Shown in pieces: positions 35,031 through 49,044 of a stretch of 64,000 nucleotides of DNA. The position numbers and the translations under genes are program-made. Below the pieces are notes generated by a model, which saw nothing but the letters and a program-made list of their open reading frames with translations, searched no databases and was not told the DNA's origin. Source of the stretch: Metallyticus violacea (Eukaryota; Arthropoda; Insecta; Mantodea; Metallyticidae); the NCBI GenBank assembly GCA_030762175.1, contig JAUJEO010000019.1, positions 5,896,001-5,960,000 of the forward strand, written 5' to 3'. Every line of letters begins with the position of its first letter. The first letter of the stretch is position 1.

Positions 35031-38000
35031 TCCGTTCTTATTTGAGATAACTGGTTCTCTTTCATTATACTATTTTGATAGCCTCAGAAAAGCATATTAT
35101 GCGCAAAGAATCTCTAAAAGAAAAAATTTTTTTTTCGAAGTTTGGAAACTTCGTTGGAATCACTTTTTTTCCGTTCTTATTTGAGATAACTGGTTCTCTT
35201 TCATTATACTAGTTTGATAGCCTCAGAAAAGCATAGGTATGCGCAAAGAATCTCGAAAAGAAAAAAAATTTTTTTCGAAGTTTGGAAACTTCGTTAGAAT
35301 CACTTTTTTTCCATTCTTATCTGAGATAACTGGTTCTCTTTCATTATACTAGTTTGATAGCCTCAGACAAGCATATTATGCGCAAAGAATCTCGAAAAGA
35401 AAAAATTTTTTTTTCGAAGTTTGGAAACTTCGTTAGAATCACTTTTTTTCCATTCTTATTTGAGATAACTTGTTCTCTTTCATTATACTTGTTTGATAGC
35501 CTTAGACAAGCATATTATGCGCAAAGAATCTCGAAAAGAAAAAAATTTTTTTTCGAAGTTTGGAAACATCGTTAGAATCACTTTTTTTCCGTTCTTATTT
35601 GAGATAAATGGTTCTCTTTCATTATACTAGTTTGATAGCCTCAGACAAGCATATTATGCGCAAAGAATCTCGAAAAGAAAAAAATTTTTTTTCGAAGTTT
35701 GGAAACTTCGTTAGAATCACTTTTTTTCCGTTCTTATTTGAGATAACTTGTTCTCTTTCATTATACTAGTTTGATAGCCTTAGACAAGCATATTATGCGC
35801 AAAGAATCTCGAAAAGAAAAAAATTTTTTTTCGAAGTTTGGAAACTTCGTTAGAATCACTTTTTTTCCGTTCTTATTTGAGATAACTGGTTCTCTTTCAT
35901 TATACTAGTTTGATAGTCTCAGAAAAGCATATTATGCGCAAAGAATCTAGAAAAGAAAAAAATTTTTTTTCGAAGATTGGAAACCTCGTTAGAATCACTT
36001 TTTTTCCGTTCTTATTTGAGATAACTGGTTCTCTTTCATTATACTAGTTTGATAGCCTCAGACAAGCATATTATGCGCAAAGAATCTCGAAAAGAAAAAA
36101 ATTTTTTTTCGAAGTTTGGAAACTTCCTTAGAATCACTTTTTTTTCCATTTTATTTGAGATAACTTGTTCTCTTTCATTATACTTGTTTGATAGCCTTAG
36201 ACAAGCATATTATGCGCAAAGAATCTCGAAAAGAAAAAAATTTTTTTTCGAAGTTTGGCAACTTCGTTAGAATCACTTTTTTTCCGTTCTTATTTGAGAT
36301 AACTGGTTCTCTTTCATTATACTAGTTTGATAGCCTCAGACAAGCATATTATGCGCAAAGAATCTCGAAAAGACAAAAATTTTTTTTCGAAGTTTGGAAA
36401 CTTCCTTAGAATCACTTTTTTTCCATTCTTATTTGAGATAACTTGTTCTCTTTCATTATACTTGTTTGATAGCCGTAGACAAGCATATTATGCGCAAAGA
36501 ATCTCGAAAAGAAAAAATTTTTTTTCGAAGTTTGGAAACTTCGTTAGAATCACTTTTTTTCCGTTCTTATTTGAGATAACTGGTTCTCTTTCATTATACT
36601 AGTTTGATAGCCTCAGACAAGCATATTATGCGCAAAGAATCTCGAAAAGAAAAAAATTTTTTTTCGAAGTTTGGAAATTTCCTTAGAATCACTTTTTTTC
36701 CATTCTTATTTGAGATAACTTGTTCTGTTTCATTATACTTGTTTGATAGCCTTAGACAAGCATATTATGCGCAAAGAATCTCGAAAAGAAAAAAATTTTT
36801 TTTCAAAGTTTGGAAACTTCGTTATAATCACTTTTTTTCCGTTCTTATTTAAGATTACTGGTTCTCTTTCATTATACTAGTTTGATAGCCTCAGACAAGC
36901 ATATTATGCGCAAAGAATCTCGAAAAGAAAAAAATTTTTTTTCGAAGTTTGGAAACTTCGTTAGAATCACTTTTTTTCCGTTCTTATTTGAGATAACTGG
37001 TTCTCTTTCATTATACTAGTTTGATAGCCTCAGACAAGCATATTATGCGCAAATAATCTGGAAAAGAAAAAAATTTTTTTTCGAAGTTTGGAAACTTCCT
37101 TAGAATGACTTTTTTTCCATTCTTATTTGAGATAACTTCTTCTCTTTCATTATTTTAGTTTGATAGCCTTAGACAAGCATATTATGCGCAAAGAATCTCG
37201 AAAAGAAAAAAATTTTTTTTAAGAAGTTTGGAAACTTCGTTAGAATCACTTTTTTTCCGTTCTTATTTAAGATAACTTGTTCTCTTTCATTATACTAGTT
37301 TGATAGCCTTAGACAAGCATATTATGCGCAAAGAATCTCGAAAAGAAAAAAATTTTTTTTCGAAGTTTGGAAACTTCGTTATAATCACTTTTTTTCCGTT
37401 CTTATTTAAGATTACTGGTTCTCTTTCATTATACTAGTTTGATAGCCTCAGACAAGCATATTATGCGCAAAGAATCTCGAAAAGAAAAAAAATTTTTTTC
37501 GAAGTTTGGAAACTTCGTTAGAATCACTTTTTTTCCGTTCTTATTTGAGATAACTTGTTCTCTTTCATTATACTAGTTTGATAGCCTGAGACAAGCATAT
37601 TATGCGCAAAGAATCTCGAAAAGAAAAAAAAATTTTTTCGAAGTTTGGAAACTTCGTTAGAATCACTTTTTTTCCGTTCTTATTTGAGATAACTGGTTCT
37701 CTTTCATTATACTAGTTTGATAGCCTCAGACAAGCATATTATGCGCAAAGAATCTCGAAAAGAAAAAAATTTTTTTTCGAAGTTTGGAAACTTCCTTAGA
37801 ATCACTTTTTTTCCATTCTTATTTGAGATAACTTGTTCTCTTTCATTATACTAGTTTGATAGCCTTAGACAAGCATATTATGCGCAAAGAATCTCGAAAA
37901 GAAAAAAATTTTTTTTCGAAGTTTGGAAACTTCGTTAGAATCACTTTTTTTCCGTTCTTAATTAAGATTACTGGTTCTCTTTCATTATACTAGTTTGATA

Positions 38001-41000
38001 GGCTCAGACAAGCATATTATGCGCAAAGAATCTCGAAAAGAAAAAAATTTTTTTTCGAAGTTTGGAAACTTCGTTAGAATCACTTTTTTTCCGTTCTTAT
38101 TTGAGATAACTTGTTCTCTTTCATTATACTAGTTTGATAGCCTTAGACAAGCATATTATGCGCAAAGAATCTCGAAAAGAAAAAAAATTTTTTTCGAAGT
38201 TTGGAAACTTCGTTAGAATCACTTTTTTTCCGTTCTTATTTGAGATAACTGGTTCTCTTTCATTATACTAGTTTGATAGTCTCAGAAAAGCATATTATGC
38301 GCAAAGAATCTAGAAAAGAAAAAAATTTTTTTTCGAAGATTGGAAACCTCGTTAGAATCACTTTTTTTCCGTTCTTATTTGAGATAACTGGTTCTCTTTC
38401 ATTATACTAGTTTGATAGCCTCAGACAAGCATATTATGCGCAAAGAATCTCGAAAAGAAAAAAATTTTTTTTCGAAGATTGGAAACCTCGTTAGAATCAC
38501 TTTTTTTCCGTTCTTATTTGAGATAACTGGTTCTCTTTCATTATACTAGTTTGATAGCCTCAGACAAGCATATTATGCGCAAAGAATCTCGAAAAGAAAA
38601 AAATTTTTTTTCGAAGTTTGGAAACTTCCTTAGAATCACTTTTTTTACATTCTTATTTGAGATAACTTGTTCTCTTTCATTATACTAGTTTGATAGCCTT
38701 AGACAAGCATATTATGCGCAAAGAATCTCGAAAAGAAAAAAAATTTTTTTCGAAGTTTGGAAACTTCGTTAGAATCACTTTTTTTCCGTTCTTATTTAAA
38801 ATTACTGGTTCTCTTTCATTATACTAGTTTGATAGCCTCAGACAAGCATATTATGCGCAAAGAATCTCGAAAAGAAAAAAATTTTTTTTCGAAGTTTGGA
38901 AACTTCGTTAGAATCACTTTTTTTCCGTTCTTATTTAAGATTACTGGTTCTCTTTCATCATACTAGTTTGATAGCCTCAGACAAGCATATTATGCGCAAA
39001 GAATCTCGAAAAGAAAAAAATTTTATTTCGAAGTTTGGAAACTTCGTTAGAATCACTTTTTTTCCGTTCTTATTTGAGATAACTGGTTCTCTTTCATTAT
39101 ACTATTTTGATAGCCTCAGAAAAGCATATTATGCGCAAAGAATCTCTAAAAGAAAAAATTTTTTTTTCGAAGTTTGGAAACTTCGTTGGAATCACTTTTT
39201 TTCCGTTCTTATTTGAGATAACTGGTTCTCTTTCATTATACTAGTTTGATAGCCTCAGAAAAGCATAGGTATGCGCAAAGAATCTTGAAAAGAAAAAAAT
39301 TTTTTTTCGAAGTTTGGAAACTTCGTTAGAATCACTTTTTTTCCATTCTTATCTGAGATAACTGGTTCTCTTTCATTATACTAGTTTGATAGCCTCAGAC
39401 AAGCATATTATGCGCAAAGAATCTCGAAAAGAAAAAATTTTTTTTTCGAAGTTTGGAAACTTCGTTAGAATCACTTTTTTTCCATTCTTATTTGAGATAA
39501 CTTGTTCTCTTTCATTATACTTGTTTGATAGCCTTAGACAAGCATATTATGCGCAAAGAATCTCGAAAAGAAAAAAATTTTTTTTCGAAGTTTGGAAACT
39601 TCGTTAGAATCACTTTTTTTCCGTTCTTATTTGAGATAAATGGTTCTCTTTCATTATACTAGTTTGATAGCCTCAGACAAGCATATTATGCGCAAAGAAT
39701 CTCGAAAAGAAAAAATTTTTTTTTCGAAGTTTGGAAACTTCGTTAGAATCACTTTTTTTCCGTTCTTATTTGAGATAACTTGTTCTCTTTCATTATACTA
39801 GTTTGATAGCCTTAGACAAGCATATTATGCGCAAAGAATCTCGAAAAGAAAAAAATTTTTTTTCGAAGTTTGGAAACTTCGTTAGAATCACTTTTTTTCC
39901 GTTCTTATTTGAGATAACTGGTTCTCTTTCATTATACTAGTTTGATAGTCTCAGAAAAGCATATTATGCGCAAAGAATCTAGAAAAGAAAAAAATTTTTT
40001 TTCGAAGATTGGAAACCTCGTTAGAATCACTTTTTTTCCGTTCTTATTTGAGATAACTGGTTCTCTTTCATTATACTAGTTTGATAGCCTCAGACAAGCA
40101 TATTATGCGCAAAGAATCTCGATAAGAAAAAAATTTTTTTTCGAAGTTTGGAAACTTCCTTAGAATCACTTTTTTTCCATTCTTATTTGAGATAACTTGT
40201 TCTCTTTCATTATACTTGTTTGATAGCCTTAGACAAGCATATTATGCGCAAAGAATCTCGAAAAGAAAAAAATTTTTTTTCGAAGTTTGGAAACTTCGTT
40301 AGAATCACTTTTTTTCAATTCTTATTTGAGATAACTGGTTCTCTTTCATTATACTAGTTTGATAGCCTCAGACAAGCATATTATGCGCAAAGAATCTCGA
40401 AAAGACAAAAATTTTTTTTCGAAGTTTGGAAACTTCCTTAGAATCACTTTTTTTCCATTCTTATTTGAGATAACTTGTTCTCTTTCATTATACTTGTTTG
40501 ATAGCCTTAGACAAGCATATTATGCGCAAAGAATCTCGAAAAGAAAAAAATTTTTTTTCGAAGTTTGGAAACTTCGTTATAATCACTTTTTTCCGTTCTT
40601 ATTTAAGATTACTGGTTCTCTTTCATTATACTAGTTTGATAGCCTTAGACAAGCATATTATGCGCAAAGAATCTCGAAAAGAAAAAATTTTTTTTTCGAA
40701 GTTAGGAAACTTCGTTAGAATCACTTTTTTTCCGTTCTTATTTAAGATTACTGGTTCTCTTTCATTATACTAGTTTGATAGCCTCAGACAAGCATATATT
40801 GCGCAAAGAATCTCGAAAAGATTAAAATTTTATTTCGAAGTTTGGAAACTTCGTTAGAATCACTTTTTTTCCGTTCTTATTTGAGATAACTGGTTCTCTT
40901 TCATTATACTAGTTTGATAGTCTCAGACAAGCATATTATGCGCAAAGAATCTCGAAAAGAAGAAAATTTTTTTTCGAAGTTTGGAAACTTCCTTAGAATC

Positions 41001-41985
41001 ACTTTTTTTCCATTCTTATTTGAGATAACTTGTTCTCTTTGATTATACTAGTTTGATAGCCTTAGACAAGCATATTATGCGCAAAGAATCTCGAAAAGAA
41101 AAAAATTTTTTTTCGAAGTTTGGAAACTTCGTTAGAATCACTTTTTTTCCGTTTTTATTTAAGATTACTGGTTCTCTTTCATTATACTAGTTTGATAGCC
41201 TCAGACAAGCATATTATGCGCAAAGAATCTCGAAAAAAAAAAATTTTATTTCTAAGTTTGGAAACTTCGTTAGAATCACTTTTTTTCCATTCTTATCTGA
41301 GATAACTGGTTCTTTTTCATTATACTAGTTTGATAGCCTCAGACAAGCATATTATGCGTAAAGAATCTCGAAAAGAAAAAATTTTTTTTTCGAAGTTTGG
41401 AAACTTCGTTAGAATCACTTTTTTTCCATTCTTATTTGAGATAACTTGTTCTCTTTCATTATACTTGTTTGATAGCCTTAGACAAGCATATTATGCGCAA
41501 AGAATCTCGAAAAGAAAAAAATTTTTTTTCGAAGTTTGGAAACTTCGTTAGAATCACTTTTTTTCCGTTCTTATCTGAGATAACTGGTTCTCTTTCATTA
41601 TACTAGTTTGATAGCCTCAGACAAGCATATTATGCGCAAAGAATCTCGAAAAGAAAAAAATTTTTTTTCGAAGTTTGGAAACTTCGTTAGAATCACTTTT
41701 TTTCCGTTCTTATTTGAGATAACTTGTTCTCTTTCATTATACTAGTTTGATAGCCTCAGACAAGCATATTATGCGCAAAGAATCTCGAAAAGAAAAAAAT
41801 TTTTTTTCGAAGTTTGGAAACTTCGTTAGAATCACTTTTTTTCCGTTCTTATTTGAGATAACTGGTTCTCTTTCATTATACTAGTTTGATAGTCTCAGAA
41901 AAGCATATTATGCGCAAAGAATCTAGAAAAGAAAAAAATTTTTTTTCGAAGATTGGAAACCTCGTTAGAATCACTTTTTTTCCGT
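35030..41985. repeat. 50-monomer (6,950 bp) tandem duplication, copy 1
   Basis: This segment is followed directly by a second copy at an offset of exactly 6,950 bp (50 x 139), dropping to 6,811 bp where copy 2 lost a monomer. Rare shared marks are GAAACATCG (near 35,565 and 42,515), CACT8CCATTTTATTTG (near 36,135 and 43,085), TTTGGCAAC (near 36,255 and 43,205) and GATAAATGG (near 35,606 and 42,556). Very few single-base differences were seen, for example TTCTCTTT versus TTCTTTTT near 35,466 and 42,426. Confidence 0.88.
36965..41965. repeat. Partial copy of block S (first ~4.9 kb)
   Basis: Bases 1-~4,865 recur here at an offset of 36,964 bp, changing to 37,103 bp after a hybrid monomer near 38,400-38,500 that copy 1 lacks. 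GAATGAC, CATTATTTTAG, TTTACATTC and the CATAGG landmark are all present in order. Marks such as CTCGATAAG (near 40,120), CATATATTGCG (near 40,795), GAAGAAAATT (near 40,960) and CCGTTTTTATTT (near 41,150) are shared with 43.9-48.8 kb but not with 1-5 kb. The two later copies are therefore the closer relatives. Confidence 0.87.
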
Positions 41986-44900
41986 TCTTATTTGAGATAA
42001 CTGGTTCTCTTTCATTATACTATTTTGATAGCCTCAGAAAAGCATATTATGCGCAAAGAATCTCTAAAAGAAAAAATTTTTTTTTCGAAGTTTGGAAACT
42101 TCGTTGGAATCACTTTTTTTCCGTTCTTATTTGAGATAACTGGTTCTCTTTCATTATACTAGTTTGATAGCCTCAGAAAAGCATAGGTATGCGCAAAGAA
42201 TCTCGAAAAGAAAAAAAATTTTTTTCGAAGTTTGGAAACTTCGTTAGAATCACTTTTTTTCCATTCTTATCTGAGATAACTGGTTCTCTTTCATTATACT
42301 AGTTTGATAGCCTCAGACAAGCATATTATGCGCAAAGAATCTCGAAAAGAAAAAATTTTTTTTTCGAAGTTTGGAAACTTCGTTAGAATCACTTTTTTTC
42401 CATTCTTATTTGAGATAACTTGTTCTTTTTCATTATACTTGTTTGATAGCCTTAGACAAGCATATTATGCGCAAAGAATCTCGAAAAGAAAAAAATTTTT
42501 TTTCGAAGTTTGGAAACATCGTTAGAATCACTTTTTTTCCGTTCTTATTTGAGATAAATGGTTCTCTTTCATTATACTAGTTTGATAGCCTCAGACAAGC
42601 ATATTATGCGCAAAGAATCTCGAAAAGAAAAAAATTTTTTTTCGAAGTTTGGAAACTTCGTTAGAATCACTTTTTTTCCGTTCTTATTTGAGATAACTTG
42701 TTCTCTTTCATTATACTAGTTTGATAGCCTTAGACAAGCATATTATGCGCAAAGAATCTCGAAAAGAAAAAAATTTTTTTTCGAAGTTTGGAAACTTCGT
42801 TAGAATCACTTTTTTTCCGTTCTTATTTGAGATAACTGGTTCTCTTTCATTATACTAGTTTGATAGTCTCAGAAAAGCATATTATGCGCAAAGAATCTAG
42901 AAAAGAAAAAAATTTTTTTTCGAAGATTGGAAACCTCGTTAGAATCACTTTTTTTCCGTTCTTATTTGAGATAACTGGTTCTCTTTCATTATACTAGTTT
43001 GATAGCCTCAGACAAGCATATTATGCGCAAAGAATCTCGAAAAGAAAAAAATTTTTTTTCGAAGTTTGGAAACTTCCTTAGAATCACTTTTTTTTCCATT
43101 TTATTTGAGATAACTTGTTCTCTTTCATTATACTTGTTTGATAGCCTTAGACAAGCATATTATGCGCAAAGAATCTCGAAAAGAAAAAAATTTTTTTTCG
43201 AAGTTTGGCAACTTCGTTAGAATCACTTTTTTTCCGTTCTTATTTGAGATAACTGGTTCTCTTTCATTATACTAGTTTGATAGCCTCAGACAAGCATATT
43301 ATGCGCAAAGAATCTCGAAAAGACAAAAATTTTTTTTCGAAGTTTGGAAACTTCCTTAGAATCACTTTTTTTCCATTCTTATTTGAGATAACTTGTTCTC
43401 TTTCATTATACTTGTTTGATAGCCGTAGACAAGCATATTATGCGCAAAGAATCTCGAAAAGAAAAAATTTTTTTTCGAAGTTTGGAAACTTCGTTAGAAT
43501 CACTTTTTTTCCGTTCTTATTTGAGATAACTGGTTCTCTTTCATTATACTAGTTTGATAGCCTCAGACAAGCATATTATGCGCAAAGAATCTCGAAAAGA
43601 AAAAAATTTTTTTTCGAAGTTTGGAAATTTCCTTAGAATCACTTTTTTTCCATTCTTATTTGAGATAACTTGTTCTGTTTCATTATACTTGTTTGATAGC
43701 CTTAGACAAGCATATTATGCGCAAAGAATCTCGAAAAGAAAAAAATTTTTTTTCAAAGTTTGGAAACTTCGTTATAATCACTTTTTTTCCGTTCTTATTT
43801 AAGATTACTGGTTCTCTTTCATTATACTAGTTTGATAGCCTCAGACAAGCATATTATGCGCAAAGAATCTCGAAAAGAAAAAAATTTTTTTTCGAAGTTT
43901 GGAAACTTCGTTAGAATCACTTTTTTTCCGTTCTTATTTGAGATAACTGGTTCTCTTTCATTATACTAGTTTGATAGCCTCAGACAAGCATATTATGCGC
44001 AAATAATCTGGAAAAGAAAAAAATTTTTTTTCGAAGTTTGGAAACTTCCTTAGAATGACTTTTTTTCCATTCTTATTTGAGATAACTTCTTCTCTTTCAT
44101 TATTTTAGTTTGATAGCCTTAGACAAGCATATTATGCGCAAAGAATCTCGAAAAGAAAAAAATTTTTTTTAAGAAGTTTGGAAACTTCGTTAGAATCACT
44201 TTTTTTCCGTTCTTATTTAAGATAACTTGTTCTCTTTCATTATACTAGTTTGATAGCCTTAGACAAGCATATTATGCGCAAAGAATCTCGAAAAGAAAAA
44301 AATTTTTTTTCGAAGTTTGGAAACTTCGTTATAATCACTTTTTTTCCGTTCTTATTTAAGATTACTGGTTCTCTTTCATTATACTAGTTTGATAGCCTCA
44401 GGCAAGCATATTATGCGCAAAGAATCTCGAAAAGAAAAAAAATTTTTTTCGAAGTTTGGAAACTTCGTTAGAATCACTTTTTTTCCGTTCTTATTTGAGA
44501 TAACTTGTTCTCTTTCATTATACTAGTTTGATAGCCTGAGAGAAGCATATTATGCGCAAAGAATCTCGAAAAGAAAAAAAAATTTTTTCGAAGTTTGGAA
44601 ACTTCGTTAGAATCACTTTTTTTCCGTTCTTATTTGAGATAACTGGTTCTCTTTCATTATACTAGTTTGATAGCCTTAGACAAGCATATTATGCGCAAAG
44701 AATCTCGAAAAGAAAAAAATTTTTTTTCGAAGTTTGGAAACTTCGTTAGAATCACTTTTTTTCCGTTCTTAATTAAGATTACTGGTTCTCTTTCATTATA
44801 CTAGTTTGATAGGCTCAGACAAGCATATTATGCGCAAAGAATCTCGAAAAGAAAAAAATTTTTTTTCGAAGTTTGGAAACTTCGTTAGAATCACTTTTTT

Positions 44901-47900
44901 TCCGTTCTTATTTGAGATAACTTGTTCTCTTTCATTATACTAGTTTGATAGCCTTAGACAAGCATATTATGCGCAAAGAATCTCGAAAAGAAAAAAAATT
45001 TTTTTCGAAGTTTGGAAACTTCGTTAGAATCACTTTTTTTCCGTTCTTATTTGAGATAACTGGTTCTCTTTCATTATACTAGTTTGATAGTCTCAGAAAA
45101 GCATATTATGCGCAAAGAATCTAGAAAAGAAAAAAATTTTTTTTCGAAGATTGGAAACCTCGTTAGAATCACTTTTTTTCCGTTCTTATTTGAGATAACT
45201 GGTTCTCTTTCATTATACTAGTTTGATAGCCTCAGACAAGCATATTATGCGCAAAGAATCTCGAAAAGAAAAAAATTTTTTTTCGAAGATTGGAAACCTC
45301 GTTAGAATCACTTTTTTTCCGTTCTTATTTGAGATAACTGGTTCTCTTTCATTATACTAGTTTGATAGCCTCAGACAAGCATATTATGCGCAAAGAATCT
45401 CGAAAAGAAAAAAATTTTTTTTCGAAGTTTGGAAACTTCCTTAGAATCACTTTTTTTACATTCTTATTTGAGATAACTTGTTCTCTTTCATTATACTAGT
45501 TTGATAGCCTTAGACAAGCATATTATGCGCAAAGAATCTCGAAAAGAAAAAAAATTTTTTTCGAAGTTTGGAAACTTCGTTAGAATCACTTTTTTTCCGT
45601 TCTTATTTAAAATTACTGGTTCTCTTTCATTATACTAGTTTGATAGCCTCAGACAAGCATATTATGCGCAAAGAATCTCGAAAAGAAAAAAATTTTTTTT
45701 CGAAGTTTGGAAACTTCGTTAGAATCACTTTTTTTCCGTTCTTATTTAAGATTACTGGTTCTCTTTCATCATACTAGTTTGATAGCCTCAGACAAGCATA
45801 TTATGCGCAAAGAATCTCGAAAAGAAAAAAATTTTATTTCGAAGTTTGGAAACTTCGTTAGAATCACTTTTTTTCCGTTCTTATTTGAGATAACTGGTTC
45901 TCTTTCATTATACTATTTTGATAGCCTCAGAAAAGCATATTATGCGCAAAGAATCTCTAAAAGAAAAAATTTTTTTTTCGAAGTTTGGAAACTTCGTTGG
46001 AATCACTTTTTTTCCGTTCTTATTTGAGATAACTGGTTCTCTTTCATTATACTAGTTTGATAGCCTCAGAAAAGCATAGGTATGCGCAAAGAATCTTGAA
46101 AAGAAAAAAATTTTTTTTCGAAGTTTGGAAACTTCGTTAGAATCACTTTTTTTCCATTCTTATCTGAGATAACTGGTTCTCTTTCATTATACTAGTTTGA
46201 TAGCCTCAGACAAGCATATTATGCGCAAAGAATCTCGAAAAGAAAAAATTTTTTTTTCGAAGTTTGGAAACTTCGTTAGAATCACTTTTTTTCCATTCTT
46301 ATTTGAGATAACTTGTTCTCTTTCATTATACTTGTTTGATAGCCTTAGACAAGCATATTATGCGCAAAGAATCTCGAAAAGAAAAAAATTTTTTTTCGAA
46401 GTTTGGAAACTTCGTTAGAATCACTTTTTTTCCGTTCTTATTTGAGATAAATGGTTCTCTTTCATTATACTAGTTTGATAGCCTCAGACAAGCATATTAT
46501 GCGCAAAGAATCTCGAAAAGAAAAAATTTTTTTTTCGAAGTTTGGAAACTTCGTTAGAATCACTTTTTTTCCGTTCTTATTTGAGATAACTTGTTCTCTT
46601 TCATTATACTAGTTTGATAGCCTTAGACAAGCATATTATGCGCAAAGAATCTCGAAAAGAAAAAAATTTTTTTTCGAAGTTTGGAAACTTCGTTAGAATC
46701 ACTTTTTTTCCGTTCTTATTTGAGATAACTGGTTCTCTTTCATTATACTAGTTTGATAGTCTCAGAAAAGCATATTATGCGCAAAGAATCTAGAAAAGAA
46801 AAAAATTTTTTTTCGAAGATTGGAAACCTCGTTAGAATCACTTTTTTTCCGTTCTTATTTGAGATAACTGGTTCTCTTTCATTATACTAGTTTGATAGCC
46901 TCAGACAAGCATATTATGCGCAAAGAATCTCGATAAGAAAAAAATTTTTTTTCGAAGTTTGGAAACTTCCTTAGAATCACTTTTTTTCCATTCTTATTTG
47001 AGATAACTTGTTCTCTTTCATTATACTTGTTTGATAGCCTTAGACAAGCATATTATGCGCAAAGAATCTCGAAAAGAAAAAAATTTTTTTTCGAAGTTTG
47101 GAAACTTCGTTAGAATCACTTTTTTTCAATTCTTATTTGAGATAACTGGTTCTCTTTCATTATACTAGTTTGATAGCCTCAGACAAGCATATTATGCGCA
47201 AAGAATCTCGAAAAGACAAAAATTTTTTTTCGAAGTTTGGAAACTTCCTTAGAATCACTTTTTTTCCATTCTTATTTGAGATAACTTGTTCTCTTTCATT
47301 ATACTTGTTTGATAGCCTTAGACAAGCATATTATGCGCAAAGAATCTCGAAAAGAAAAAAATTTTTTTTCGAAGTTTGGAAACTTCGTTATAATCACTTT
47401 TTTCCGTTCTTATTTAAGATTACTGGTTCTCTTTCATTATACTAGTTTGATAGCCTTAGACAAGCATATTATGCGCAAAGAATCTCGAAAAGAAAAAATT
47501 TTTTTTTCGAAGTTAGGAAACTTCGTTAGAATCACTTTTTTTCCGTTCTTATTTAAGATTACTGGTTCTCTTTCATTATACTAGTTTGATAGCCTCAGAC
47601 AAGCATATATTGCGCAAAGAATCTCGAAAAGATTAAAATTTTATTTCGAAGTTTGGAAACTTCGTTAGAATCACTTTTTTTCCGTTCTTATTTGAGATAA
47701 CTGGTTCTCTTTCATTATACTAGTTTGATAGTCTCAGACAAGCATATTATGCGCAAAGAATCTCGAAAAGAAGAAAATTTTTTTTCGAAGTTTGGAAACT
47801 TCCTTAGAATCACTTTTTTTCCATTCTTATTTGAGATAACTTGTTCTCTTTGATTATACTAGTTTGATAGCCTTAGACAAGCATATTATGCGCAAAGAAT

Positions 47901-48790
47901 CTCGAAAAGAAAAAAATTTTTTTTCGAAGTTTGGAAACTTCGTTAGAATCACTTTTTTTCCGTTTTTATTTAAGATTACTGGTTCTCTTTCATTATACTA
48001 GTTTGATAGCCTCAGACAAGCATATTATGCGCAAAGAATCTCGAAAAAAAAAAAATTTTATTTCTAAGTTTGGAAACTTCGTTAGAATCACTTTTTTTCC
48101 ATTCTTATCTGAGATAACTGGTTCTTTTTCATTATACTAGTTTGATAGCCTCAGACAAGCATATTATGCGTAAAGAATCTCGAAAAGAAAAAATTTTTTT
48201 TTCGAAGTTTGGAAACTTCGTTAGAATCACTTTTTTTCCATTCTTATTTGAGATAACTTGTTCTCTTTCATTATACTTGTTTGATAGCCTTAGACAAGCA
48301 TATTATGCGCAAAGAATCTCGAAAAGAAAAAAATTTTTTTTCGAAGTTTGGAAACTTCGTTAGAATCACTTTTTTTCCGTTCTTATCTGAGATAACTGGT
48401 TCTCTTTCATTATACTAGTTTGATAGCCTCAGACAAGCATATTATGCGCAAAGAATCTCGAAAAGAAAAAAATTTTTTTTCGAAGTTTGGAAACTTCGTT
48501 AGAATCACTTTTTTTCCGTTCTTATTTGAGATAACTTGTTCTCTTTCATTATACTAGTTTGATAGCCTTAGACAAGCATATTATGCGCAAAGAATCTCGA
48601 AAAGAAAAAAATTTTTTTTCGAAGTTTGGAAACTTCGTTAGAATCACTTTTTTTCCGTTCTTATTTGAGATAACTGGTTCTCTTTCATTATACTAGTTTG
48701 ATAGTCTCAGAAAAGCATATTATGCGCAAAGAATCTAGAAAAGAAAAAAATTTTTTTTCGAAGATTGGAAACCTCGTTAGAATCACTTTT
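41985..48790. repeat. 50-monomer tandem duplication, copy 2 (49 monomers)
   Basis: Copy 2 begins inside one monomer. The left part of that monomer, with GATTGGAAACCTCG at 41,951-41,964, follows the block S order. The right part, with CTATTTTGATAG from ~42,020, follows the order found near 35,070. The crossover therefore lies in a stretch of ~55 bp with no break in monomer phase. Copy 2 has one monomer fewer because of the fusion near 44,640-44,680. Its right end cannot be placed exactly, because it continues smoothly into block S copy 2. Confidence 0.85.
44620..44757 (+). repeat. Fused monomer from a one-unit deletion
   Basis: At the matching places near 0.70-0.97 kb and 37.67-37.94 kb there are two units: a class A unit ending CTTCC and then a class B unit starting CCATTC. 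Here there is one unit, with class A CCGTTC and CTGG on the left and class B CCTTAGAC and CTTCG on the right. The crossover lies between ~44,645 and ~44,676. Monomer phase is kept, so the loss removed exactly one unit by recombination between neighbouring monomers. Confidence 0.85.
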
Positions 48791-49044
48791 TTTCCGTTCT
48801 TATTTGAGATAACTGGTTCTCTTTCATTATACTAGTTTGATAGCCTCAGACAAGCATATTATGCGCAAAGAATCTCGAAAAGAAAAAAATTTTTTTTCGA
48901 AGTTTGGAAACTTCCTTAGAATCACTTTTTTTCCATTCTTATTTGAGATAACTTGTTCTCTTTCATTATTCTTGTTTGATAGCCTTAGACAAGCATATTA
49001 TGCGCAAAGAATCTCGAAAAGAAAAAAATTTTTTTTCGAAGTTT

